Shown here one piece after another: positions 52,082-59,213 of a stretch of 64,000 bases of DNA (within the stretch, counting starts at the first letter, position 1; each line of letters opens with the position of its first letter). The stretch is taken from the NCBI RefSeq assembly GCF_030758975.1, contig NZ_CP132359.1:620001-684000 (forward strand), read 5' to 3'. Both the position numbers and the translations under genes were made by a program. The notes under the pieces are model-generated. The model searched no databases and had not been told where the DNA came from. It saw only the letters and a program-made list of their open reading frames with translations. The stretch is from Bosea beijingensis (GTDB taxonomy: Bacteria > Pseudomonadota > Alphaproteobacteria > Rhizobiales > Beijerinckiaceae).

Positions 52082-53671
52082 ATGCCCGCACCAAAGGTCC
52101 TGATTTCCGACGCCCTCTCCCCCGCCGCCGTCCAGATCTTCAAGGACCGTGGCATCGACGTGACCTTCGATCCCAACCTCGGCAAGGACAAGGACAAGCT
52201 CGCCGCGATCATCGGCGACTATGACGGCCTCGCCATCCGCTCGGCCACCAAGGCGACCGCCAAGCTGCTGGAGCAGGCGACGAACCTGAAGGTCATCGGC
52301 CGCGCCGGCATCGGCGTCGACAATGTCGAGATCCCCGCCGCGACCGCGCGCGGCGTGATCGTGATGAACACGCCCTTCGGCAACTCGATCACCACCGCCG
52401 AGCACGCCATCGCCATGATGTTCGCGCTCGCCCGCCAAATCCCTTCTGCCGATATCTCGACCCAGGCCGGCAAGTGGGAAAAGAATCGCTTCATGGGCGT
52501 CGAGATCACGGCCAAGACGCTTGGCCTGATCGGCGCCGGCAATATTGGCTCGATCGTCGCCGAGCGCGCCATCGGCCTGAAGATGCGCGTCATCGCCTAT
52601 GACCCCTATCTTTCGCCGGAACGCGCGGTGGCGCTCGGCGTCGAGAAGGTCGAGCTCGAAGACCTGCTGAAGCGTGCCGACTTCATCACGCTGCACGTGC
52701 CGATGACCGAGAAGACGAAGAACATCCTCTCGGCCGAAAACCTGGCGAAGACGAAGAAAGGCGTGCGCATCATCAACTGCGCCCGCGGCGGCCTCGTCGA
52801 CGAGCAGGCGCTGGCCGATCTCATCAATTCCGGCCATGTCGCGGGCGCCGCCTTCGACGTGTTCTCGGTCGAGCCGGCGGAATCGAACCCTCTGTTCGGA
52901 TTGGAAAACGTGGTCTGCACGCCGCATCTCGGCGCCTCCACCAACGAGGCGCAGGAGAATGTCGCGCTGCAGGTCGCCGAGCAGATGAGCGACTACCTGC
53001 TCAAGGGCGCGATCACCAACGCGGTCAACTTCCCCTCGATCACGGCGGAAGAAGCGCCGCGCGTGAAGCCCTTCGTCGATCTCGCCGAAAAGCTCGGCTC
53101 CTTCCTCGGCCAGCTCACCGAAGCGCCGGTCAAGGGCATCCGCATCGAGTACGAGGGCGCGGTCGCGGGCCTGAACCTCAAGGCGATCTCGGCTGCCGCG
53201 ATCACCGGCGTGCTGCGCCCCTTCCTGCCCGAGATCAACATGGTCAATTCGGCCATGGTGGCGAAGGAGAAGGGCATCGTCGTCGAGGAACTGACCCGCG
53301 AGGTCGCCGGCAATCTCGAAAGCGTCATCCGCATCGTCGTCGACGCCGAGGACATGCCGCGCCACGCTTCGGGCACCGTCTTCCATGACGGCAAGCCGCG
53401 CATCGTCGAGGTCCGCGACATCGCCATCGATGCCGAATTCGCGCCGCACATGCTCTACGTGCGCAATGCCGACAAGCCGGGCTTCATCGGCCAGTTCGGC
53501 TCGCTCTTGGGCGGCGCCGGCGTCAATGTCGCGACCTTCGCGCTCGGCCGCGACAAGCCCGGCGGCGACGCGATCTGCTATGTCGCCGTCGACGAGCCGA
53601 TCTCGGACGAGTTGCTCGACAAGATCCACGCGATCCCGATGGTCAAGCGCGCCCGGCGCCTGCGGTTCTGA
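52082..53671 (+). CDS. serA: D-3-phosphoglycerate dehydrogenase
   Basis: A 529-residue long-form SerA, the first step of serine synthesis. The substrate domain and Rossmann domain carry LKVIGRAGIGVDNV, the NAD motif LGLIGAGNIGSIVAERA, and the catalytic His in TPHLGASTNEAQENV. An intervening domain (about residues 320-450) and a C-terminal ACT domain (about 455-529, RNADKPGFIGQFGSLLGGAGV) follow, which may bind serine. It is 220 bases after serC. Confidence 0.95.
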   Translation: MPAPKVLISDALSPAAVQIFKDRGIDVTFDPNLGKDKDKLAAIIGDYDGLAIRSATKATAKLLEQATNLKVIGRAGIGVDNVEIPAATARGVIVMNTPFGNSITTAEHAIAMMFALARQIPSADISTQAGKWEKNRFMGVEITAKTLGLIGAGNIGSIVAERAIGLKMRVIAYDPYLSPERAVALGVEKVELEDLLKRADFITLHVPMTEKTKNILSAENLAKTKKGVRIINCARGGLVDEQALADLINSGHVAGAAFDVFSVEPAESNPLFGLENVVCTPHLGASTNEAQENVALQVAEQMSDYLLKGAITNAVNFPSITAEEAPRVKPFVDLAEKLGSFLGQLTEAPVKGIRIEYEGAVAGLNLKAISAAAITGVLRPFLPEINMVNSAMVAKEKGIVVEELTREVAGNLESVIRIVVDAEDMPRHASGTVFHDGKPRIVEVRDIAIDAEFAPHMLYVRNADKPGFIGQFGSLLGGAGVNVATFALGRDKPGGDAICYVAVDEPISDELLDKIHAIPMVKRARRLRF

Positions 53672-53673
53672 TC

Positions 53674-53928
53674 TTGCTCGGTTCGCTGAAGGCTCTCGTT
53701 GCCGCCTCCACCGGCGCGGCGGAGCCTGTTCATTTCGAGGTCCGCCGCGATGAGGCGGCGGGCCTCTGGTACGCCATGGATACCGGCGAGCTCGGCATCG
53801 TCACCGAGGCCGAGACGCTGGAGGCCCTGCACGAGCGATTGACCCGGCTCCTGCCGGAATGCTTCGGGATCGAGGGCTGCCCGGTCGAATTGTCGCTCTG
53901 CGATGCGGAGAGTGGCGAGCCCGTCTGA
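53674..53928 (+). CDS. DUF1902-like small protein (HicB-like fold)
   Basis: An 84-residue protein. VHFEVRRDEAAGLWYAMDTGELGIVTEAETLEALHERL matches the DUF1902/HicB-like antitoxin fold: strand-turn-strand then a helix. No HicA toxin lies nearby. The only start in frame is a TTG two bases after the serA stop, so translation probably depends on serA. Probably a stand-alone protein rather than an antitoxin. Confidence 0.6.
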   Translation: MLGSLKALVAASTGAAEPVHFEVRRDEAAGLWYAMDTGELGIVTEAETLEALHERLTRLLPECFGIEGCPVELSLCDAESGEPV

Positions 53929-53991
53929 GCGCCGCCGCAACCTTGCCGCAATATCACGGCCCTGTGATCGCTCCATCGCAGAGGACCGCCC

Positions 53992-54993
53992 ATGCCTGCC
54001 CTTGCCCGCCTCGCCGCCGTTGCCCTCGTCTGCCTGACGGCCGTCCCGGCCCTCGCCGATTGGGATCGCGACAAGCTCGACGAGGCGATCAAGGGAATCG
54101 AGCAGGCCTCCAAAGGCCGGCTCGGCGTCGCGCTGCTGGACCTGCGCGACCGCAAGCTCTGGTCGCATCGCGGCTCCGAGACCTTCCCGATGCAGAGCGT
54201 CTTCAAGCTGCCGCTGGCGGTCGCGGTGCTGCAGCAGGTCGAGGCCGGGAAGTTCAGGCTCGACCAGCCGATCACCGTCATCCGCAAGGATTTCTCGCTC
54301 TTCCACAGCCCGCTGGCGAAGGGCTTCAAGGGCGAGCGCAACGACTATCCGCTGCGCGAACTGATCCGGCTCGCGGCCGGCGAGAGCGACAACACCGCCG
54401 CCGACCTGCTGATGCGCGAGATCGGCGGCCCGCAGGTCGTGACCAAGATGTTGCGCGATGGCGGCATCGCCGGCCTATCGGTCGATCGCTACGAGCGCCT
54501 GTTCCAGCCGGAAATCTACGGGCTCAAGGGCTTCGGCTGGGATCAGGTCGTCGACGAGAAGGCGTTCCGCGCCGAACTCAAGGCGATGCGGCCGCGCCTG
54601 CGCATCGCCGCCCTGTCGAACGCGCTCAAGGACAAGCGCGATGCCTCTACGCCCGAAGCGAGCGCGCAGTTCCTGGAGGCCTTCGCCAAGGGCAACTGGT
54701 TGCGCGATCCCGCCCACACTGCTTTCATCGAGAAGATCGTCGCGGAATCGAAGGTCGGCACCGACCGGCTCAAGGCCGGCCTGCCGGCGGGCACGCGCTT
54801 CGCCCATCGCACGGGGCTCGGCCTCACCACCGACGGCATCAACCACGCCACCAACGATATCGGCATCGCGACCCTGCCGGACGGCCGGCGCTTCGTCATC
54901 GTGACCTATCTCGCCGGCTCCCGCGCCGACGCCGACGAGCGCTCCGCAGCGCTGGCGGATGTCGCGCGGCTCGCGGTCTCCGCGCTGCACTGA
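53992..54993 (+). CDS. class A beta-lactamase-family serine hydrolase
   Basis: A 333-residue class A enzyme with signal peptide ending LAD near residue 23. Active-site motifs: S69-V-F-K72 (SxxK), S132-D-N134 (SDN), the Glu in R166-Y-E168 (matching E166), and R273-T-G275 in place of KTG. The Asn that normally follows Glu166 is replaced by Gln. A longer segment around 175-215 sets it apart from TEM-type enzymes. It probably hydrolyses beta-lactams in the periplasm, but spectrum and activity cannot be told from sequence. Confidence 0.8.
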   Translation: MPALARLAAVALVCLTAVPALADWDRDKLDEAIKGIEQASKGRLGVALLDLRDRKLWSHRGSETFPMQSVFKLPLAVAVLQQVEAGKFRLDQPITVIRKDFSLFHSPLAKGFKGERNDYPLRELIRLAAGESDNTAADLLMREIGGPQVVTKMLRDGGIAGLSVDRYERLFQPEIYGLKGFGWDQVVDEKAFRAELKAMRPRLRIAALSNALKDKRDASTPEASAQFLEAFAKGNWLRDPAHTAFIEKIVAESKVGTDRLKAGLPAGTRFAHRTGLGLTTDGINHATNDIGIATLPDGRRFVIVTYLAGSRADADERSAALADVARLAVSALH

Positions 54994-55073
54994 GGCGCCG
55001 CCGCGGGCTTATACTTTATCTCCTCTTGCGTGAGAGGTTACCGTCTCCCAGTCTGGCTTTTGGGGGACAGCAC

Positions 55074-55643
55074 ATGGGCAGCTCGGTTTTCGAAGAGGGC
55101 ACCTCGCAACCGCCCCCTTTGTTCGCGGATGACGGCCTCAACGACAATGCCATCGTTGGCATGTGGTATTGGGACGTGCTGAACGATCGGCTCTACGCCG
55201 ACGCACGCATGGCCTCGCTTTTCAATGTCGATCCGCAGGAGGCGATGCGCGGGGCGCGCTGCGACGCCTATGTCGACGGCATCCATCCGGACGACCGTGA
55301 AGGCGTAGCGCGAGAGATCGAGCGTTGTGTTCAAACGGCCGTCGATTTCCACTGCGAATACCGCATCGTCCCGCCCTCGGGCGAGCGGCAGATATCGGCT
55401 TTCGCCCAGTGCCACCGCACGGAAGAGGGCTCCGCCGGACATTATGTCGGGATGGCCTTCGACATCACGAGGCAGCGCAGTTCAGAATCGGCAACCCCGA
55501 TCTCTCGTGTCGCGGATCACGTCATGCTGGCCTACAGCATCGCCAGGCAGATCGCCGACGACGAACTCAAGCGCAAACTCAAGGATGTACTGATGCGGCT
55601 CGGCATGAATCTTGCCGCCGAAGCCGGCTGCCAATCGCTCTGA
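55074..55643 (+). CDS. PAS-domain protein
   Basis: A 189-residue protein with one PAS domain (about residues 25-135). The sequence runs VGMWYWDVLNDRLYADARMASLFNVDP, then VDGIHPDDREGVAREIERCV, CEYRIVPPSGERQISAFAQ and GHYVGMAFDITRQR. A helical tail follows without a kinase, GGDEF or HTH domain. It could be a stand-alone sensor or a partner of a separate kinase. The start is the ATG at 55074 after GGGGGAC. Its stop directly abuts the convergent EamA gene. Confidence 0.75.
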   Translation: MGSSVFEEGTSQPPPLFADDGLNDNAIVGMWYWDVLNDRLYADARMASLFNVDPQEAMRGARCDAYVDGIHPDDREGVAREIERCVQTAVDFHCEYRIVPPSGERQISAFAQCHRTEEGSAGHYVGMAFDITRQRSSESATPISRVADHVMLAYSIARQIADDELKRKLKDVLMRLGMNLAAEAGCQSL

Positions 55644-56582
55644 CTACCGTCCCAGCCGCTCGGCGATGAAGATGCCGCCGAGCACCAGCGCCAATGCCAG
55701 CGCATGATAGAGCCCGAAGGGCTCGCCGATGATCAGCACGGCCAGGATCGGCGCGAAGACCGGCACGAGATTGACGAAGACGCCGGCGCGGCCAGGTCCG
55801 ATCAGCTCGATCGCCCGCATGAAGGAGAGCTGCGAGACGATCGACGGGAAGATGACCGTGAAGGCGAGGATCAGCCAGCCCTGGGGCGTCGGGATATAGG
55901 AGCGGCCGAGCGCGATCTCGGTCGCGAGCAATGGCAGCGAGGCCAGGCAGGCGAAGCTCGCCATCGCCGTAAAGAACACGAGCCCCGGCACGGCCGGCCG
56001 CTTGCGCACGCCGACGGTGAAGCCGGCATAGAGCACGCAGGCCACGATCATGAGCAGGTCACCCGGCACGAAGCGGAAGGCCAGCAGTGTCTGGATGTCG
56101 CCCCGGCTCGCCGTGACCGCAACGCCGAGCAGCGTCACCGCCACGCCGATCGCCTGCATCGGGGTGATCTTCGTGCGGAACACCAGGAAGGCGCCCATCA
56201 GCACGAAGACCGGGATCGAGCCCTGCAAGATGCCGATATTGATCGCGCTGGTCGAATAGGCCGCAAGATACATCAGCGTGTTGAAGGTGGTGAAGCCGAG
56301 CGTGCCGAGCACGGCGATCAATCGCCAATGCGCCCGCAGCACCGGCCAATGCTGGCGCAACTGCTCGCGCAGCAGCCAGGGCATGATCGCGCAGACCGCC
56401 ACCCAGCGCAGCGAGGTCAGCATCATCGGCGATATGTTGCCGACGGCGAGCCGGCTCGCCACGGCGTTGCCGCCCCACATCAGCGTGGTCAACACCATCA
56501 GCAGGTAGGCATTGCCCCAGGCGCGTTGCAGCCAGGTCTGGGTAGGGTGCACGTTTCCGCCCTGTTGCGAGAAAGGGCTCAT
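55644..56582 (-). CDS. EamA/DMT-family permease
   Basis: A 312-residue DMT permease with about ten helices in two EamA repeats: MVLTTLMWGGNAVASRLAVG at the start, and QLSFMRAIELIGPGRAGVFVNLVPVFAPILAVLIIGEP in the second repeat. Substrate unknown. It is convergent with the PAS gene and divergent from the amidotransferase, so it has its own promoter within about 85 bases. Confidence 0.85.
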   Translation of the reverse strand: MSPFSQQGGNVHPTQTWLQRAWGNAYLLMVLTTLMWGGNAVASRLAVGNISPMMLTSLRWVAVCAIMPWLLREQLRQHWPVLRAHWRLIAVLGTLGFTTFNTLMYLAAYSTSAINIGILQGSIPVFVLMGAFLVFRTKITPMQAIGVAVTLLGVAVTASRGDIQTLLAFRFVPGDLLMIVACVLYAGFTVGVRKRPAVPGLVFFTAMASFACLASLPLLATEIALGRSYIPTPQGWLILAFTVIFPSIVSQLSFMRAIELIGPGRAGVFVNLVPVFAPILAVLIIGEPFGLYHALALALVLGGIFIAERLGR

Positions 56583-56666
56583 GCAATACCCTTGCGTGTA
56601 CCCGGCTCATATGAGATCGGGCGCACACCTGCCCGTCGCCCTGCGCATCCCTGCGGAACACCCCAG

Positions 56667-57548
56667 ATGATCGAAACCAGCGCCCGCCCGCTCCGCCTGC
56701 TCTTCGTCGACGGCAACATGCGCGACACCCGCGAAGGGCTGCGCCGATCCTATGGCATGGCCTATGGCGAGGCCTATGCCGCCGAGATCGCGGCCTTCGA
56801 GCCGGGCATCGTCTCCGATATCTGCCTGCCAGCCGACGAGGGCGCGAACCTCCCCGACGGCGAAGGCCTCGAATCCTATGACGGCATCTTCCTGACCGGC
56901 TCGGCCCTGCACATCTACGACACCGCCCCACCGGTGACCCGCCAGATCGAGCTGATGCGAGCGATCTATGCCAGCGGCACGCCCTGCTTCGGCTCTTGCT
57001 GGGGCATCCAGGTCGGCTCCGTCGCGGCGGGCGGCACCGTCACCGCCAATCCGAAGGGCCGCGAAACCGGCTTCGCCCGCAGGATCACGCCGACCGAGGC
57101 CGGCCGCAATCACGCCCTGCTCGCCAGCCGCCCGGCCTCCTTCGACGCCCCGGCGATCCATCTCGATACGATCGCCCTGCCGGCGCATGGCACGACGATC
57201 CTCGCCTCCAACGCCTACAGCCAGGTCCAGGCTGCCGAGATCAAGCATAATGGCGGCACCTTCTGGGGCGTGCAGTACCACCCCGAATTCTCCCTGAAGC
57301 AGATCGCAGCGATCCTCCGCCCCCGGACGCAGCTCCTCATCAAGGAAGGCTTCCGCAAGGACGAAGCCTCGGCGCAGGCCTGGCTCGACGACATGCTGAC
57401 GCTCGATGCCGAGCCCGACCGGCAGGACCTCGCCTGGGCGCATGGCCTCGACCGCGAGGTACTCGACACCGAGCGCCGTGTCACCGAATTGCGCAATTTC
57501 ATGGAACATCGCGTCAAGCCGCATGCGAGCACGCGCGGACGCGCCTGA
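56667..57548 (+). CDS. class I glutamine amidotransferase-like protein
   Basis: A 293-residue GATase1-domain protein. The nucleophile Cys is in PCFGSCWGIQVGSVAAGG, and the His-Glu pair is in GVQYHPEFSLKQIAAIL. An extra C-terminal helical part of about 80 residues follows. It resembles GuaA-like stand-alone amidotransferases rather than a subunit of GMP synthase; the acceptor is not evident. The ATG at 56667 is used, since upstream the frame is antisense to the EamA gene. Confidence 0.8.
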   Translation: MIETSARPLRLLFVDGNMRDTREGLRRSYGMAYGEAYAAEIAAFEPGIVSDICLPADEGANLPDGEGLESYDGIFLTGSALHIYDTAPPVTRQIELMRAIYASGTPCFGSCWGIQVGSVAAGGTVTANPKGRETGFARRITPTEAGRNHALLASRPASFDAPAIHLDTIALPAHGTTILASNAYSQVQAAEIKHNGGTFWGVQYHPEFSLKQIAAILRPRTQLLIKEGFRKDEASAQAWLDDMLTLDAEPDRQDLAWAHGLDREVLDTERRVTELRNFMEHRVKPHASTRGRA

Positions 57549-57602
57549 GCCTTAGACGGCACGCCTCTCAGGCCCTCCTCCTGAATATCTGACTGGCAAC
57601 AC

Positions 57603-57719
57603 CAGCCCTCATCCTGAGGAGGCCCGCAGGGCCGTCTCGAAGGGTGGTCCAGAGGGTTCCGGAGCCTCCTGAAACATCCTTCGAGACGCCGCTGACGCGG
57701 CTCCTCAGGATGAGGGCTG
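57603..57719. repeat. palindromic intergenic repeat, family A, copy 2
   Basis: Outer arms CAGCCCTCATCCTGAGGAG (57603-57621) and CTCCTCAGGATGAGGGCTG (57701-57719). Inner arms contain CGTCTCGAAGG and CATCCTTCGAGACG. Same architecture as 14011-14122. It lies in the 311-base gap before gdx. Confidence 0.75.
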
Positions 57720-57791
57720 AGACGATGAGTTCGGCTGCAAGCCGGCCCTACCCTTGCCATCGCGATTTCCGGTGGCTACCTAAGCACCCGC

Positions 57792-57839
57792 GAGGCCACG
57801 ACCTCCCCCAACCTGGGACATGTGCCGGGACGACCCGGC
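57792..57839 (+). promoter_or_regulatory. guanidine-II (mini-ykkC) riboswitch before gdx
   Basis: The second hairpin is textbook: GCCGGG (57824-57829), loop ACGA, CCCGGC (57834-57839). The first hairpin is less regular: GAGG (57792-57795), CC-ACGA, CCTC (57802-57805). Guanidine-II RNAs are two hairpins with ACGR loops, common before gdx/sugE. The 3' hairpin ends 20 bases before the gdx ATG, close to its ribosome site GGGGGAC, fitting translational control by guanidine. Confidence 0.8.
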
Positions 57840-57859
57840 AAAACCATGGGGGACCCGCT

Positions 57860-58177
57860 ATGGCGTGGCTCTATCTGTTTTCTGCCGGCATTCTCGAAAT
57901 CGTCTGGGCCTTCACGATGAAGCAGTCGGACGGCTTCACGCGCCCGATGCCGACCGCGATCACCATCGTCACGATGATCGGCAGCTTCGCCCTGCTCTCG
58001 CTGGCGATGCGCTCGCTGCCGCTCGGCACGGCCTACACGATCTGGACCGGCATCGGCGCGGTCGGCGCCTTCATCGTCGGCGTCACCGTGCTCGGCGAGG
58101 CGCTGACGCCGATGCGCATCGCAGCCGCAGTGCTGATCGTTTCCGGCCTCGTCATGATGAAGCTCTCGGCGAGCTGA
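57860..58177 (+). CDS. gdx: guanidinium exporter (SMR family, Gdx/SugE)
   Basis: A 105-residue small multidrug resistance protein with four helices. The first helix holds the central glutamate in GILEIVWAFTMKQSDGFTRPMP, the Gdx-type signature; GTAYTIWTGIGAVGAFIVGV is helix three. Gdx proteins act as dual-topology dimers that export guanidinium in exchange for protons. A guanidine-II riboswitch precedes it, which agrees with this substrate. Confidence 0.9.
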   Translation: MAWLYLFSAGILEIVWAFTMKQSDGFTRPMPTAITIVTMIGSFALLSLAMRSLPLGTAYTIWTGIGAVGAFIVGVTVLGEALTPMRIAAAVLIVSGLVMMKLSAS

Positions 58178-58220
58178 TAGCCGCTCTTGCCAAAGCGGCC
58201 GGCGCCTTCTAGGCAGGCCG

Positions 58221-58268
58221 GGCCTCGGGACGACCCGCGGCCTTCGCAACCTCATAGGGGACGGCCCC
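58221..58268 (+). promoter_or_regulatory. second guanidine-II-like tandem hairpin, before an atpB-like gene
   Basis: Hairpin 1: GGCC-T-CGGG (58221-58229), loop ACGA (58230-58233), CCCG-C-GGCC (58234-58242). Hairpin 2: GGGG (58257-58260), loop ACGG (58261-58264), CCCC (58265-58268). The linker is 14 bases. Both loops obey ACGR and both stems are perfect next to the loop, as in mini-ykkC RNAs. It lies 44 bases after gdx and 54 before the TTG of the next gene; a third hairpin (58273-58288) intervenes. Confidence 0.6.
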
Positions 58269-58322
58269 ACGACGCGGAATGCTCCGCGCCGTCGCGCAAC
58301 CCCGTGAGCGGAGGCCCTCGCC

Positions 58323-59069
58323 TTGGCCAATCCCAGCGACCAGTTCATCGTCAAGACCCTCGTGCCGCTGCGCCTCGGCGGGCTCGATCTCGGTTTCACC
58401 AACGCGGCCCTGATGATGGTACTCGCCACCGCTGCGATCGCCGGCGGGCTGATCCTGGCAACACGCTCGCGCGCCATCGTCCCCGGCCGCGCGCAGGCGC
58501 TGGCCGAAATGCTCTACGAATTCGTCGCGAAGACGCTGACCGACGCCACCGGCCGCGAGGGCATGCGCTTCCTGCCGCTGATCTTCTCGCTCTTCATGTT
58601 CGTGCTGGTGCTCAACCTGTTCGGCATGATCCCCGGCGCCTTCACCGTCACCAGCCATATCGTCGTGACCTTCGCGCTCGCCATGCTGGTGATGGCGACG
58701 GTCATCGGCTACGGCGTGCTGCGCCATGGCTTCGGCTTCCTCAAGCTCTTCGTGCCGTCCGACGTGCCGAAGTGGCTCCTGCCCTTCATCACTCTGATCG
58801 AAATCGTCTCCTTCCTGTCGCGGCCGATCTCGCTGAGCCTGCGCCTCTTCGCCAACCTCCTCGGCGGCCATATCGCGCTCAAGGTCTTCGGCAGCTTCGT
58901 CGCGGCATTGCTTGCCGCCGGTATCGGTACGTCGCTGCTGGCGCCGCTGCCATTGCTGATGACGGTGGCGCTCACCGCCTTCGAATTCATGGTCGCGGTG
59001 CTGCAGGCCTATGTCTTCACCGTGCTCGCCTGCATCTACCTGAACGACGCGCTGCATCCCGGCCATTGA
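58323..59069 (+). CDS. F0F1 ATP synthase subunit a paralogue, outside an atp operon
   Basis: A 248-residue subunit a with five to six helices. The essential arginine is in SRPISLSLRLFANLLGGHI, and the C-terminus AYVFTVLACIYLNDALHPGH is the usual end of alphaproteobacterial AtpB. Subunit a forms the proton half-channels against the c-ring. No atpI, atpE or atpF follow; the next gene is unrelated. The TTG start has GGAGG eight bases upstream. The protein looks intact, so it may be a second, differently regulated copy. Confidence 0.85.
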   Translation: MANPSDQFIVKTLVPLRLGGLDLGFTNAALMMVLATAAIAGGLILATRSRAIVPGRAQALAEMLYEFVAKTLTDATGREGMRFLPLIFSLFMFVLVLNLFGMIPGAFTVTSHIVVTFALAMLVMATVIGYGVLRHGFGFLKLFVPSDVPKWLLPFITLIEIVSFLSRPISLSLRLFANLLGGHIALKVFGSFVAALLAAGIGTSLLAPLPLLMTVALTAFEFMVAVLQAYVFTVLACIYLNDALHPGH

Positions 59070-59070
59070 A

Positions 59071-59120
59071 CGGCGGGGTCGCTCCTGCAAACGCAGGACG
59101 CCTCCGGCGCCCGCCCCGCC
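59071..59120. terminator. GC hairpin after the atpB-like gene
   Basis: GGCGGGG (from 59072) pairs with CCCCGCC near 59114-59120, with an inner hairpin TCCTGC-AAAC-GCAGGA. No T-run. A 16-base palindrome, ATCACG-GCGA-CGTGAT, lies further on at 59174-59189, just before the DUF4139 gene's ribosome site. Confidence 0.45.
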
Positions 59121-59213
59121 TATCTGCATTCCGGCCCAATTCCGCCTTGGGCACGCCGAATTCGGCAGTGCCTATCACGGCGACGTGATTGCGATCTGGA
59201 GGGGAAGATTTTG

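Noticed and set aside
53674..53928. HicAB toxin-antitoxin system around the DUF1902-like gene
   Set aside because: No HicA-like double-stranded-RNA-binding toxin is adjacent; neighbours are serA and a beta-lactamase.
53859..55643. A 594-codon frame ending in the PAS protein
   Set aside because: The first two thirds overlap the beta-lactamase out of frame; the PAS protein has its own ATG at 55074.
55704..57548. A 614-codon frame ending in the amidotransferase
   Set aside because: The N-terminal part is antisense to the EamA permease; the amidotransferase domain starts at 56667.
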